The notes beneath the pieces are model-generated. The model saw only the letters and a program-made list of their open reading frames with translations, did no database searches and was not told the DNA's origin. From positions 65,885,053 through 65,949,052 of the forward strand of contig CM060732.1 in assembly GCA_030704615.1 (NCBI GenBank): a stretch of DNA of 64,000 bases, written 5' to 3'. The translations under genes were made by a program, and so were the position numbers. The DNA comes from Takakia lepidozioides (Eukaryota; Streptophyta; Takakiopsida; Takakiales; Takakiaceae). Shown piece by piece: positions 44,460 to 54,174 of this stretch. The first letter of the stretch is position 1. Each line of letters opens with the position of its first letter.

Positions 44460-46106
44460 ATGACAGATTTCGATCTGGAAGAATTCTTTGAATTGGACAT
44501 CTTACCCATGACGCCTGCTTCTTACAACGGACCAATGGAGGGATTCAACAAGAATTCGTCTGGCACTTTTGTGGATGTGATGACACTATGTAAGGCAGGA
44601 CAGCTGCAAGAGGCATTGCACGCCTTGAATCATCAAGGCACTTCGGTAGACTCCTATACTTATGTCTGTCTCTCACAGGAGTGTGTCAAAGTTAAGGACC
44701 TTCATATGGGGAAACAGCTTCACAACCACATTATCCAAAGTGGATTCAAACCAAACATCTTTCTACATAACACTCTGGTCAATATGTATTCCAAGTGTGG
44801 GAGTGTGGTTGATGCACGGCAACTGTTTGACAAAATGCCTGAACGGGATGTGTGTACGTGGACTACAATGGTGACAGGATATGCTAAGCATGGGGATAGT
44901 AGGGCGGCTTTGGAAATGTATGAGAAAATGATCCGGGAAGGAGTGATGCCCAACAGTGTCACATTCACATGTGTTCTCAATGCATGTGCTGATGTAGGAG
45001 CCCTGGAAAAGGGCAGAGAGGTCCATGCGGATGTCCGGAAATCGGAGATTGCATCAGATGTCATTCTGGAGACAGCCCTTGCTGACATGTATTGCAAATG
45101 TGGAAGCATAAAGGATGCGAGGGAAGTCTTCGACAGTATGACTCATCGAAATGTGGTTTCCTGGAGCACCATGATCGCAGGATATACTCAGCATGGGTGT
45201 GCTAGGCTTGCTTTGGAGATGTATGAGCAAATGATAGAGGAAGGGGTAGCATCCAACAGGGTCACGTTCATGAGCGTTCTCAAGGCCTGCGCCAGCCTAG
45301 GAGACTTGGGAAAAGCCAAAGAGGTCCATGCTGACATCAGCAAAAATGGAATAGTGCCAGATATCATCCTAGAGAATATTCTTGTTGACATGTATGCCAA
45401 ATGCAGGAGCATGAAGGATGCACGGCAAGTTTTTGATAGCATGGCTCAACACAATGTGTTCTCATGGAGTGCAATGATAGCAGGATATGCTCACAATGGG
45501 TGCGGCAGGGAGGCTGTCAAGATGTATGAGCAAATGCAACGGGTAGGAGTCACCCCTGACAGGGTCATGTTCTGTTGCATTCTGGATGCATGTGGCCACT
45601 TTGCAGCCCTGCAAAAGGGTGAGGAGGTCCACGATGACATCTGGAAAGCAGGACTCGCATCAGATACCGCTGTGGAGACTGCCCTAGTCAAAATGTATGC
45701 CAAATGTGGGAGTATGAAGAAAGCACGGCAAGTGTTCGATAATATGGCTCAACGCGATGTGTCCTCATGGAGTGCAATGATGACAGGATACACACAGCAT
45801 GGGTGTGCTATGGATGCCCTGCAACTATTTCAACAAATGCAACAGGAAGGCTTGAAGCCAGACGACATAACTTTCCTGGCAGAACATGCAACAAAGGAGA
45901 TCCTCAGGAGTGATCCCCAGGACACTGAAGCTTACGTCTTGCTATCGAACATCTACACTGCAGCTGGCAGGTGGAACGATCAAGCCAAAGTGAGAAAAAT
46001 GATGAAGGAAAAGTTCTCAAAAACGAGCCCGGGTGCAGCTGCATCCAGATGGACAACTGCGCACACTGTAGACAAGTCCCATCTCCAATTCACAAATCCA
46101 TACTGA
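44460..46106 (+). CDS. Large PLS-class PPR protein gene, probably decayed at its E/DYW end
   Basis: One open frame; ATG 44460 is preferred (the frame is open from 44409, but TTCATGCAG just before 44460 looks like a splice acceptor). N-terminal MTDFDLEEFFELDILP is followed by about 12 PPR motifs in P-L-S order (VDSYTYVCLSQECVKVKD, HNTLVNMYSKCGSVVDARQL, RDVCTWTTMVTGYAKHG and so on). Such proteins bind organellar RNA one motif per base. After GLKPDDITF about 80 residues of E1/E2 are deleted in frame and the text resumes at AEHATKEILRSDPQDTEAYV. In E+ a frameshift near 46018 replaces the expected PGCSCIQMDN by an unrelated tail. So it cannot edit RNA by itself; it may be a truncated binder or a young pseudogene. 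Starts 156 bp after the OSB stop on the same strand. Confidence 0.75.
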   Translation: MTDFDLEEFFELDILPMTPASYNGPMEGFNKNSSGTFVDVMTLCKAGQLQEALHALNHQGTSVDSYTYVCLSQECVKVKDLHMGKQLHNHIIQSGFKPNIFLHNTLVNMYSKCGSVVDARQLFDKMPERDVCTWTTMVTGYAKHGDSRAALEMYEKMIREGVMPNSVTFTCVLNACADVGALEKGREVHADVRKSEIASDVILETALADMYCKCGSIKDAREVFDSMTHRNVVSWSTMIAGYTQHGCARLALEMYEQMIEEGVASNRVTFMSVLKACASLGDLGKAKEVHADISKNGIVPDIILENILVDMYAKCRSMKDARQVFDSMAQHNVFSWSAMIAGYAHNGCGREAVKMYEQMQRVGVTPDRVMFCCILDACGHFAALQKGEEVHDDIWKAGLASDTAVETALVKMYAKCGSMKKARQVFDNMAQRDVSSWSAMMTGYTQHGCAMDALQLFQQMQQEGLKPDDITFLAEHATKEILRSDPQDTEAYVLLSNIYTAAGRWNDQAKVRKMMKEKFSKTSPGAAASRWTTAHTVDKSHLQFTNPY

Positions 46107-46250
46107 GCTCAATACAGTGTCTGGGCAGATGAAGGAGCCGGGGATTGTGCTTGACACACCCCTTTGTATTGCCTGATGTGGAGGAGCAAACAGAAGCTAG
46201 CAACACAGACCCCACACCATCGACACCGGGTCGCTTCGTGGATGATAAAT
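46018..46250 (+). pseudogene. Out-of-frame E+/DYW remnant after the PPR frame
   Basis: In the +1 frame KNEPGCSCIQMDN appears at about 46020. Further on, SGQMKEPGIVLDTP (near 46115) and a VEEQTEA-like stretch match the DYW entry seen at 10700 and 12400. The HxE and CxxC catalytic parts are absent. Confidence 0.65.
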
Positions 46251-46690
46251 CTAGATGAAGTTCTGAGACGGATGTAAGAATTTAAGTTCTTTAGATGATT
46301 CATCCATATAACTCATCCCTGTAATCCATCCGTCTAATTTGTTTTTGCTGGCAGTATGCGACATGGGAGAATTTTAGGGGTTTCTTTTCCTTTTTTTTTT
46401 CCGTGTTACAAACCCATCGAGAGATGACTGCCGGACCGAGATTTTTAGGGCGGCTCCAAGACTATATATACCGAGTTTGGAAGATTTGAGGTGCAAACGA
46501 TATGGGACTATTTGTTTGTGGAGTGGGAAAAGGCCCCACGATACTTTCTTCGATGCATCGAAAGCGGTTCCTGGGCTGCGGTCTGCGTGTGTGAGAATAG
46601 GAGAAGAAGAGAAGAAGAAGAAGAGTTTGCGAGGGATTTGGGGTTGCAGGGAGGAGGAGCAAGGTGAGGAGGGGTGCTTGGGATTGCAGG
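46251..46690 (+). promoter_or_regulatory. Upstream region of the FAM32A-like gene with a TATA box
   Basis: TATATATA at 46463-46470 lies about 220 bp before the ATG at 46691. A purine-rich GAAGAAGAAGAAG leader follows from about 46600. No other gene is present. Confidence 0.5.
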
Positions 46691-47107
46691 ATGTCGTATA
46701 GTAACGTGGTAGGGGGGAAGCTGAAGTTGAAGGGGAAGGCTTTGGATGTGAAATCGGGTGGGCTGAAGAAGAAGAAAAAGAGGGAGAAGCAGCAGCAGCA
46801 GTTGCTTTTGTTGGCAGGCCAGGACGGGAGCCTGTCACCCACGCACTCTTTTGAGGGTGAGCTTGGATCCGAAGTTCACAAAGACGGCGAAGGGGAGGGG
46901 GAGGGGCGGGAGGAGACGCAACTGGCCGTTCTGGAGGACCATCGCACCCCTGCGGAGAAGAGGTATGCAGAACAGAAAATCCAATTGGATACCCGTCGGT
47001 TGGCGAAGGTGGCAAGCAAGTCTCATCGGGAGAGGGTCGAAGATTTCAACCAGTATCTAGCAAATCTCAGTGAGCATTACGACATTCCTAAGGTCGGACC
47101 GGGGTAA
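46691..47107 (+). CDS. FAM32A: FAM32A-like small nuclear protein (intronless)
   Basis: 138 residues. The N-terminus KLKLKGKALDVKSGG and basic run KKKKKREKQQQQ match the FAM32A start (LKLKG...KKKKK). The C-terminus RLAKVASKSHRERVEDFNQY plus LANLSEHYDIPKVGPG is the diagnostic FAM32A tail (KTHKQRVEDFNxxLxxLxEHYDIPKV). The acidic Glu/Gly middle is variable. Human FAM32A is a spliceosome component whose C-terminus reaches into the catalytic centre near the 3' splice site; the conserved tail suggests the same role. I chose ATG 46691 because the family starts right before the LKLKG motif. The frame is intact. Confidence 0.9.
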   Translation: MSYSNVVGGKLKLKGKALDVKSGGLKKKKKREKQQQQLLLLAGQDGSLSPTHSFEGELGSEVHKDGEGEGEGREETQLAVLEDHRTPAEKRYAEQKIQLDTRRLAKVASKSHRERVEDFNQYLANLSEHYDIPKVGPG

Positions 47108-48383
47108 TTTTAGGTCCCTTTTTAGGGTTATCTCTGAGTCCTTTCTCTGGCTCCTCAACGAAGGCAGGTAATGAGACACTTACACATGACCTGCGAAGTA
47201 AACTTGGCATGACGGACCTGTAAGACAGAACAGCAAGTGAGTATTGTGTTGGGTACTCATCAATCAAGCGCTCCTCGGATAACATCCAATCTCAGAGTCT
47301 GTTGGTTTTAGGTTCAGAAATTGTAGCAGTTTACCTGTGTTTCCCAGATATGTTTCAGGAATGGCAAGTTCTAGGAAATGTAGCCTGGCTGTTAGGACTG
47401 CCTGACTATACCCTGTTAATTACATTGATTGGGTGCAATGAATTGTTCAGGATGAACTCAAATGGCCCTCAATTTATGGCTTTTCCTTGCTTCGTTTTCG
47501 TTTGATTCAGTCACTCTTGGGCTCTATTCTGAGTTGGTATCCATGGTTTAGCAAATTTGGTCATTATATGATAAGACTCTGCTATCTGGAGTTTCTTTTG
47601 TGAATATTAGGTGTTGGTTGTGGGATGGTCCACAACTGCTAGGCCAGAGTTTGAATGGCTTGTTTCAGAGTGACATTGCCATGTCAAACACGTCACAGAA
47701 GGCTTAGCACAGGGAAACCCAACCAGAGCTCCCTGAGGAACATACATAGACATTCTTCAATTGGTCAAAGTTGATGATCCAATCTTTTGACTGTTGGAAT
47801 GCCAGCAACAGCTGGTTCTGCCAATTTTTGCAGTTAGATGTGTAGAAATTCTGTTGGGGTGCAGGGTCTGGTTTGGAGGAGCAATACATTCCAACCCTGT
47901 GAACTCATTACATATTGTTTGTGTAATCTGATGTCCAAGTTTGAAGGTTCCTCCTCCATAAGCAATCACGTAATTTGCGCCCTAACCAGTGGCTAAATCT
48001 GAGCTGATGGAATTTTTGAAATGTCAATCCACAGACTTTCTGGGGCAAAGTCCCTTCTGGGTCCTAACTCCTAACCCTGCCAGAGCTGGTCCTGGAACAC
48101 ATTTGGATGGCAGATGTGGAGTTTGTAGTGGGCAGGGGTTGGTGTCAGGCCCAATTCTAGCAAATTGTCTTTAGGTGCTTAAGGGTTGAACAGGCTTTTG
48201 TCTTGCAAGCACATCTGAATTGCTTTTCTCTCCCAAAACCTCTCTCTCAGTCTGATCTGATCCTTTGCCCGTCTACCCTGTATGCTACCACAGCCAATCT
48301 GTTGCAAAGCTCGAGGCTGGTGCTGCAATATCATCTCTTGCTCTCTTTCTAAGATGACATGCTGACAAAGATAGTAATTGGCT
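47108..48383. other. Intergenic, no gene seen
   Basis: Presumed FAM32A 3' UTR and spacer up to the HTATIP2-like duplication unit. Confidence 0.45.
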
Positions 48384-49506
48384 GAAACGCCGAATCCCCA
48401 GATTATAAAGTTTCTTTTGGGTGAAACACTAACACTGGATGGGTAGTCTAAACCCTGAAGCCTCCCAGCTTAGGCCCATCACTTCCCCAGCTTTTCAATG
48501 TCTTGATTCTCATAGATATTCACTCCTATCTGGCTCCCATTGTCACTACTGGCACCCTTCTCTGCAACTGTTCTCATTGCCTTTGCCACCGCACTGATCC
48601 CAGCCGATAGTCTCCCACCTGTCAAGGGGTTGATAGGCTTCAAAAGAAATTCACAAACCTCTTCTACAATCCTTCGCTTTTCTCGCTTCTCTCCATCATG
48701 TAGCAGAAACCCAGGTCTGAAAATTGACAACTGACTGAACCCCAGGGATGTCATATCCTTCTCCAGCAACCCCTTTGTTCTCGGATACAAAAAGGGTGAT
48801 GTTGCAGACGATGCAAGCGCCGTCAGCAAACAAAAATGAGTAGGCCGAGAAGGATTTGCTTCCTTGTACAATCGAGCCACATGAAGAGGATAGTCATGAT
48901 CGATTTTGATGAAGTTTTCGGCACTTCCGGCGGCTGCTCGTGTAGTCCCCAAAGTGTTGAACCCAACATCAATGTCCGTGAAAAGTGCCTTGTGATCATC
49001 TAGATTGTCAAAATCGACAACATGTTGCTCTAGCTTCTCTTTGCCGGGACCATCGTAAGGAACAGTCCGTCGTCCAATTGTCACTATTCGATGGAAGTTC
49101 GGAGACTGTGCGAGCTCTGCCACGAGCTTCTTTCCCACGAGTCCTGTTGTGTTTGATCTCTTCATCAGTCGAAACAGAAATGCCTCTACAAATCCCTTAC
49201 CACAAAGGCCAAATCCATTCACATCTAGCAAAGATTTGTAGCGAGAAGCCTTAACCTGAAGAACTCACTGGGGTTTGTTGGCTCATAACCTCCATCTTCT
49301 CTCTCAGTCGGAGAACCAAGAATACATACCTGAACCTCCAACGATGAACGCTGACATGGATGGCACTGCTGCCCCTTGAGTAGTCTGAGAAGTCATCGGC
49401 TCCTAGCGTGCTCCACAGCCTTTTGCCGATATCCAGCCAACCACCCACGAGTGTCCCAGGCTTTCTCTAGGAGTAATTGAGGCTAGGCGGTTGTCAAATG
49501 CTCTGC
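48384..49506. repeat. Segmental duplication, copy 1
   Basis: Very similar in direct orientation to 54175-55248, covering the whole HTATIP2-like gene plus about 90 bp downstream and 120 bp upstream. Copy 1 has about 60 bp extra at 49433-49491; copy 2 has 14 bp extra near 55098. Confidence 0.9.
48479..49357 (-). CDS. HTATIP2: HTATIP2/TIP30-like NAD(P)-dependent oxidoreductase, copy 1
   Basis: A tiny first exon, 49357-49330 (28 nt, MSAFIVGGS plus one base), splices to 49143-48479. Total 693 nt, 230 residues. The join gives IVGGSGLVGKKLV, a proper GxxGxxG dinucleotide-binding loop; without it the frame starts in intron sequence. DVGFNTLGTTRAAAGSAE and FIKIDHDYPLHVARLYKEA are signatures of the atypical SDR family of human TIP30/HTATIP2. 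The catalytic-type YxxxK is present as LYPRTKG (Tyr129, Lys133), and FSQLSIFRPGFLL follows as in the family. The plant substrate is unknown. All splice sites and the frame are intact. Confidence 0.88.
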
Positions 49507-50125
49507 TCTCCGCTACGGAATACAAAAAGAGCCATACTGGTATCCAGAATGACTAGGAGAATGATGATGAGCCTGCACTTCAAAATTTTCGGAGGCCCCG
49601 CCAAAATACGGCGTGGAACCCGCTACTCTCGCCCAGAATAGAGGGTTGAGTAGAGGGTTACGCAAATGTCCCGGTAACATATTGTTGGAGCGTGGGCTCC
49701 ACCAAATTCTCATGGTCATTGTGTCACTCATAGCAGCCAGCAACACGTAGCATGTGACACAACCTACATCCAACACGTGGCCTGTAAGTATGCGAATCTG
49801 CTGAAAGGCCTCCTTCATTCAAAATGTGCATAGCCTCTTTCAGTTGTCCTGCTTCACATGTTGTCCTCACCAGCACAAGACTGGACTTCCTTTCCTCGTC
49901 CTCTTTTGACCGAGGTGCCTGATTTTATGGACTGTGCTTCTGCTGCTTCCAGTTGAACATCTGCCCGTGCAGGTTTCTTGTAGCTATTAATCCACAGTGC
50001 CTCAGCCCTCACTGGCCTTACTCTTGTGCTTGACATGATCTAGCCTCCTCAAATGCATCTGGACTCACACTCCATACCAGCCTTCTTTCTTTCAGCTATT
50101 CCTATCGACAACAAAAATGTGTATC
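49507..50125 (-). pseudogene. OSB-like fragment 3 running into a PPR N-terminal fragment
   Basis: On the minus strand from about 50125, IAERKKAGMECESRCI, a stop, then INSYKKPARADVQLEAAEAQ and SIKSGT align with the linker of the fragments at 5011 and 8318 (YKKPAWVDGQLEAAA). No PDF motif follows. At about 49856-49740 another frame reads CEAGQLKEAMHILNEGGLSA and DSHTY, the same as the start of the PPR gene at 44460 (CKAGQLQEALHALNHQGTSV, DSYTY). It has stops and no further PPR motifs. A MITE-like arm lies at 49517-49545. Confidence 0.5.
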
Positions 50126-51841
50126 TCCTTGCCCCTAGCAACTGACATTGACAATAATCGCCAGATTTTGACCATGCGCACACTCTCTAATATTGTGTCG
50201 AGTACACTTTATCAGTAGAATCAACCGCAGAGGAACACCTGCTGTCCCAGGATATTATCCTCTATCCCACAATCGTCCAGAAGGTGTGTTTGAGCAGTTC
50301 CACTTCAAGTGATCTCAGACAACACGCTGCTGTAAGGCAAGAAATATTTTGAAGACAACCCCCAACAAGACCTGCTCGTCATGATCTCTTCACCAATTGC
50401 CTTAAATTCTTCTATTGTTGCCGCCATCCAAGAGACAAACACCTGAGGCTCGCCTCCAAGACGCAAGAATCTCCAACCCACCAAGCACGCTGTGATGAAT
50501 TAGACGCCTCAAAGGCAATGGACAATGAGGAGGACCAAGAACCCCCCCAACTCTGCGCCCACTGTGTTTGAACCCCCACTGCAGGTCACTTCATGAAATT
50601 TCTGCCAGCTGTGCGTACGCACACTCCAGTCTTCGTTTTGATACTCTCACTTTCTCTGATTTTAACTGGTTTAGGTTTATTTTGATGTAATTTGCTTGTG
50701 GCCTTTGTGATGATCTGCTTGCTATGGTCAGTATATTTGTCCAGCAGATGCAGGATGCGCTCGATATGCAGAAGTCATGATGCGAGATTTGCAAGCTCTC
50801 TAGTAGAGCATGTGAAGGTGGTGAAAGTTACTGTTGTCATGATTGTGGTTGCAGGATTTTATCATGCAAATGTTGCAGAGAAGCTCTAGCAATCAAATGA
50901 GAGTACTTTCTGAGGGAAAAAATGAGCACTAAGATGAACCCTACAATGACAAGGACCAGGAACTTCAAAGGATGACCAAAGCTTGAACAGAATAGAAAAA
51001 AATGCAAAGCAGGAACCTACTTAACAATGCATAGTGGGATCAACTGCAACTTAATGAAACTGTTAGCTCTAAAAGTTTGTGAAGACTGGATGAGTCGTGC
51101 TGTTTGTGAACATTCTGATATGACGCCCTACAGGTATCCACTCAGAACTTCTTGGGGTGACATGCAAGGCATTGAGCCACAGGAACGAACCAAAGCCGGA
51201 ACGTTGAGCAAAGAGGGACACTAAAAACTAACAAGGGAATTCCAAACAGGAAGGCATGCTCGAATCCCTGTGAATTGGACAACATAGCTTGCACATACAC
51301 ATCTCAGTGTCGTTGTCCTATGCACGACAAGAAAAGGGAGATTGTCAACATGTATGTTCTTGCACAACCCTTGCATTTAGTAGATTATGGTACAGCAAAT
51401 GCTCATACTTAACAAGTTTGGGTTACACTTTGCAATAGGGATAATGAAGGTGTATGTTGTAAGGCAACCCAAAAAATGATTGTATTACAGATACCGAGGG
51501 CAGGATAGAAGAGCATGATGAGCAAAGGCCACCTCCTCCTCTGGTCCCATGGGAAAATGAAAATGCCCTCCAAAATTAGCATACAAAGTTGGGGAACTGG
51601 ATATCTAGGACTGGATCTGGTGTGCACTTCTTTCGTCTCCCTTTTTCCTGTCACTCTCTCCAAGGCCCCAAGTCTAAATCAAGAGCATGCTTGAATCTGG
51701 TCCCTTTTCTATTTCTTTTGCATCTGGAAGAAACACTTTGATCCAATCTTTTGGTGCTATCAGGGGTTCTGTGCCTAACCTTGTTGCCATCTCGTCTGAG
51801 TCTCAGATGAGGAAGGTTCCCAGTGCAGGTCCTTCTTAAGA
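50126..51841. other. Spacer, no gene seen
   Basis: Moderately AT-rich. I see no coding family, RNA gene or clear repeat. The 3' end borders the BTB gene. Confidence 0.4.
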
Positions 51842-53454
51842 CTAGACATCAGAGAGAGACTGTCGCACTTGGCTTAGCCAAGCATTGTGTGCAGCTGTTA
51901 GATCAGGCCATGCCCTGTCATTATTCATGCACTTCTCCATGATTCTCAACTCATGGCTGGTGTGAAGGTCATCCACCGCTGTCAACCAATTCTCAAAAAA
52001 ACGGGTTTGTTCATCTGGAGGGAAAGTACTTACCAAGTCATTGAACATCGCATTTGTCTTCTCAAGTTTAGGTCTACTCTCAGAGCAGTCCTGAGAAGAA
52101 GACAAGAGCACCATGATCGACCAGTTGTTGATCATTGCTGCCTTCACTGTCGTTTCGAGAAGCAATTTTCCATCCCGAATGTGTTCAAAGATCTTCTGCA
52201 GCATAGTGGACAAACTAACAGCCCAGTAGATAATGATGTCCCCCTCCTGACAACTGTGTCTGTCCCAGAATTCGTCGTAATATACTCCTTTTATGATCCT
52301 TGCCCAGGTTTCCTCCAAGGCAATCAGCTCCACGACCTCTTCGGCCACAGAAAGATCCAACAGAAGACAAACAATCCACTGAAGTCCATCAAAATCGCCT
52401 AACCAATCACGATCAGCCTCATGGCCCTCCCGGAAGCCATCCTTCACAGATGGAATGAACTTCTTACACTCGCAGTATACAATTGCCATGCTATGCTTGG
52501 CCAGACCTAACGACGATATGAAGGACCATGAACATTTTCCATTAGAACTTTCTTGAATATTTCCCGGCTCCCGACATTGCCGCAATAATCCTTCATTACA
52601 GACGTTTGATCTACGCCCTTATTGAAACAATCTGTCAATAGCTTCGCCATCAGCATCTTAGATGTGTCTGTGTTGGGTCTCAACGTTGCAATGCGCGAAG
52701 CGAGTTTTTCGGATATAAAAACCTGAAAATGGGGAGCTGAAAAAAATGTGCGAATCCTCTCCTCCTCCTGTGATGTCCATGGAACAAGTGTCAGGTAGCG
52801 CATGCAGGCATCCACACAGTCTTGATAAATGATCTCCGAAGCTACTCGAAAAATTTCAAGGGTATGTGTCACGGATTTGAAAAGAGCGGAGGAGAATGGT
52901 GAGTAAAAGGACTTGATGCAGTCTGTGTATGCTGTGATCTGTGTGTTCAGAGTAAGTTTAACCGGCTGATTGCAGTCGCTCCTCCATCTTTCGCTCAAGC
53001 ATGAGTCAAAGTACTTGCTGTGGCGGCATAACACTTTCGAGTGTAAATGCAATGTCATGACTCGCCTTTCCGTCCCAAGACCAACATTATCAGCTTCGTC
53101 TCCTGCATCCCCAACTCCAACTGTGTTTCTTCCGTCACTAGCAACTGAAGAATCTACAACTCGATGCTCTTCAACTTGTGCCACTTCAGAAGGAACAGTT
53201 GCGTCACGACCATATGGAACTGCGTTAGTAGCACGACCATATGCATATCCTGTAGCAATACGATCGGTCACTTCAACAACCTCGCTTCTCAGTGGTCTCT
53301 TTTGCTTTTTGACAGGGGGCGGACGGACATCTCCCTCTTCGGCAGACCCTTTCGGTCGAACCAAGAAGAGAACCACGTCGCTCGTCTTCCTGTTCCCATA
53401 CCAGAGCTCCTTTTCCATTGGCGTCGTTGTTGCCGTCGCTGTGCGCGCCATCAC
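51842..53454 (-). CDS. BTB/POZ-domain protein, with a frame break near 52515
   Basis: The first frame (53454-52507) contains a polar N-terminus with SDVVLFLV, an acidic low-complexity insert, then the BTB core MTLHLHSKVLCRHSKYFDSC, LSERW, and FRVASEIIYQDCVDACMRYL, VPWTSQEEERI. This matches the plant At1g63850/At2g13690-type BTB family (substrate adaptors or regulators). The downstream frame continues the family C-terminus (GLAKHSMAIVYCECKKFIP to WLSQVRQSLSDV). The two frames meet at 52505-52530. Removing 20 nt that begin GTCCTTC and end GTTAG would restore VHGLAKHSMAIVY exactly; 20 nt is too short for a normal intron, so this is a frameshift, an assembly error or an unusual micro-intron. If real and unspliced, the protein ends after the BTB part. 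Confidence 0.72.
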
Positions 53455-54005
53455 CGAAAAGACCTAAAAGCTTATGAACGTGTATGTTTCAAGAGCATTT
53501 CCGAACCCAGACAGGAACTTACTGACTGAAGATGAAGGAGCTCCAAATCTCAGTGTGCTGTGCAGCATCCCTCCCTCTTGCTGGATCCTTCCCTATGCAC
53601 TTGGAAATGATGTGTGCATGTTCATCCGTCCTCCCAGATCTTGCAGTGATCCGACGGTACTTCTAACAGTAACGTCCCTGTCCACCTCTCAAATGCATGA
53701 TCGCTGTAGCCCTCAGAATTGGCAGCGTTCATGTACCCATCAGAGAAAGAGTAGAGTACCACATCGAAAGGATCAACCAAACTTCCGTATCTGTGCAGCT
53801 GTGAAGTACCTTGTGTTGTAACACACAGACCTCGTGTATGTATGAGGACCACAAAGCTGTGTGGAGGTCATGCAAACAGCGCCCATTTGTTCCCTTCCAA
53901 TTTTCCTCTACCAATTTTTAGACTGAAGCCTCACCCTCGGCCCCAGCAACTGCAAGCTGCAGCTTTCTTCGAATGCAAATGAATGAATGAATGAATGGTT
54001 TATCT
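53455..54005. other. BTB gene upstream region
   Basis: Presumed promoter of the minus-strand BTB gene. A 76-codon minus-strand frame (53852-53622, FDVVLYSFSDGYMNAANSEG) looks coding-like but matches nothing I know. GAATGAAT repeats at 53981-53996. Confidence 0.35.
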
Positions 54006-54007
54006 AC

Positions 54008-54113
54008 GGAATACAAAAAGAGCATTTGGAGTCTTTTTGGCATATTGGCCTGCGCTTTGGAATCTTTTCAGTAGGCCAGCAGGTCATTACCAGTATGGCT
54101 CTTTTTGTATTCC
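54008..54113. mobile_element. Small hairpin-type MITE
   Basis: GGAATACAAAAAGAGC at 54008-54023 is the perfect reverse complement of 54098-54113. A single arm (GGAATACAAAAAGAGCCATA) occurs at 49517-49536 in the other duplication region. Element length is about 106 bp. I see no clear target duplication. Confidence 0.65.
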
Positions 54114-54174
54114 ATATGCGGGTAACCCCTATGGCAAGTTCATGCCCAATCCCTGATACCCACACTTGTGGGTT

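Noticed and set aside
46374-47015. A 213-codon Pro/Ser-rich frame antisense to FAM32A
   Set aside because: Complement of the GGA/AAG-rich FAM32A leader and coding region; low complexity.
49143-49231. MLDVNGFGLCGKGF... as the N-terminus of HTATIP2-like copy 1
   Set aside because: It gives SNTTGLVG instead of a glycine loop, and copy 2 does not share the same start. The 28-nt exon at 49357-49330 joins in phase and restores the loop.
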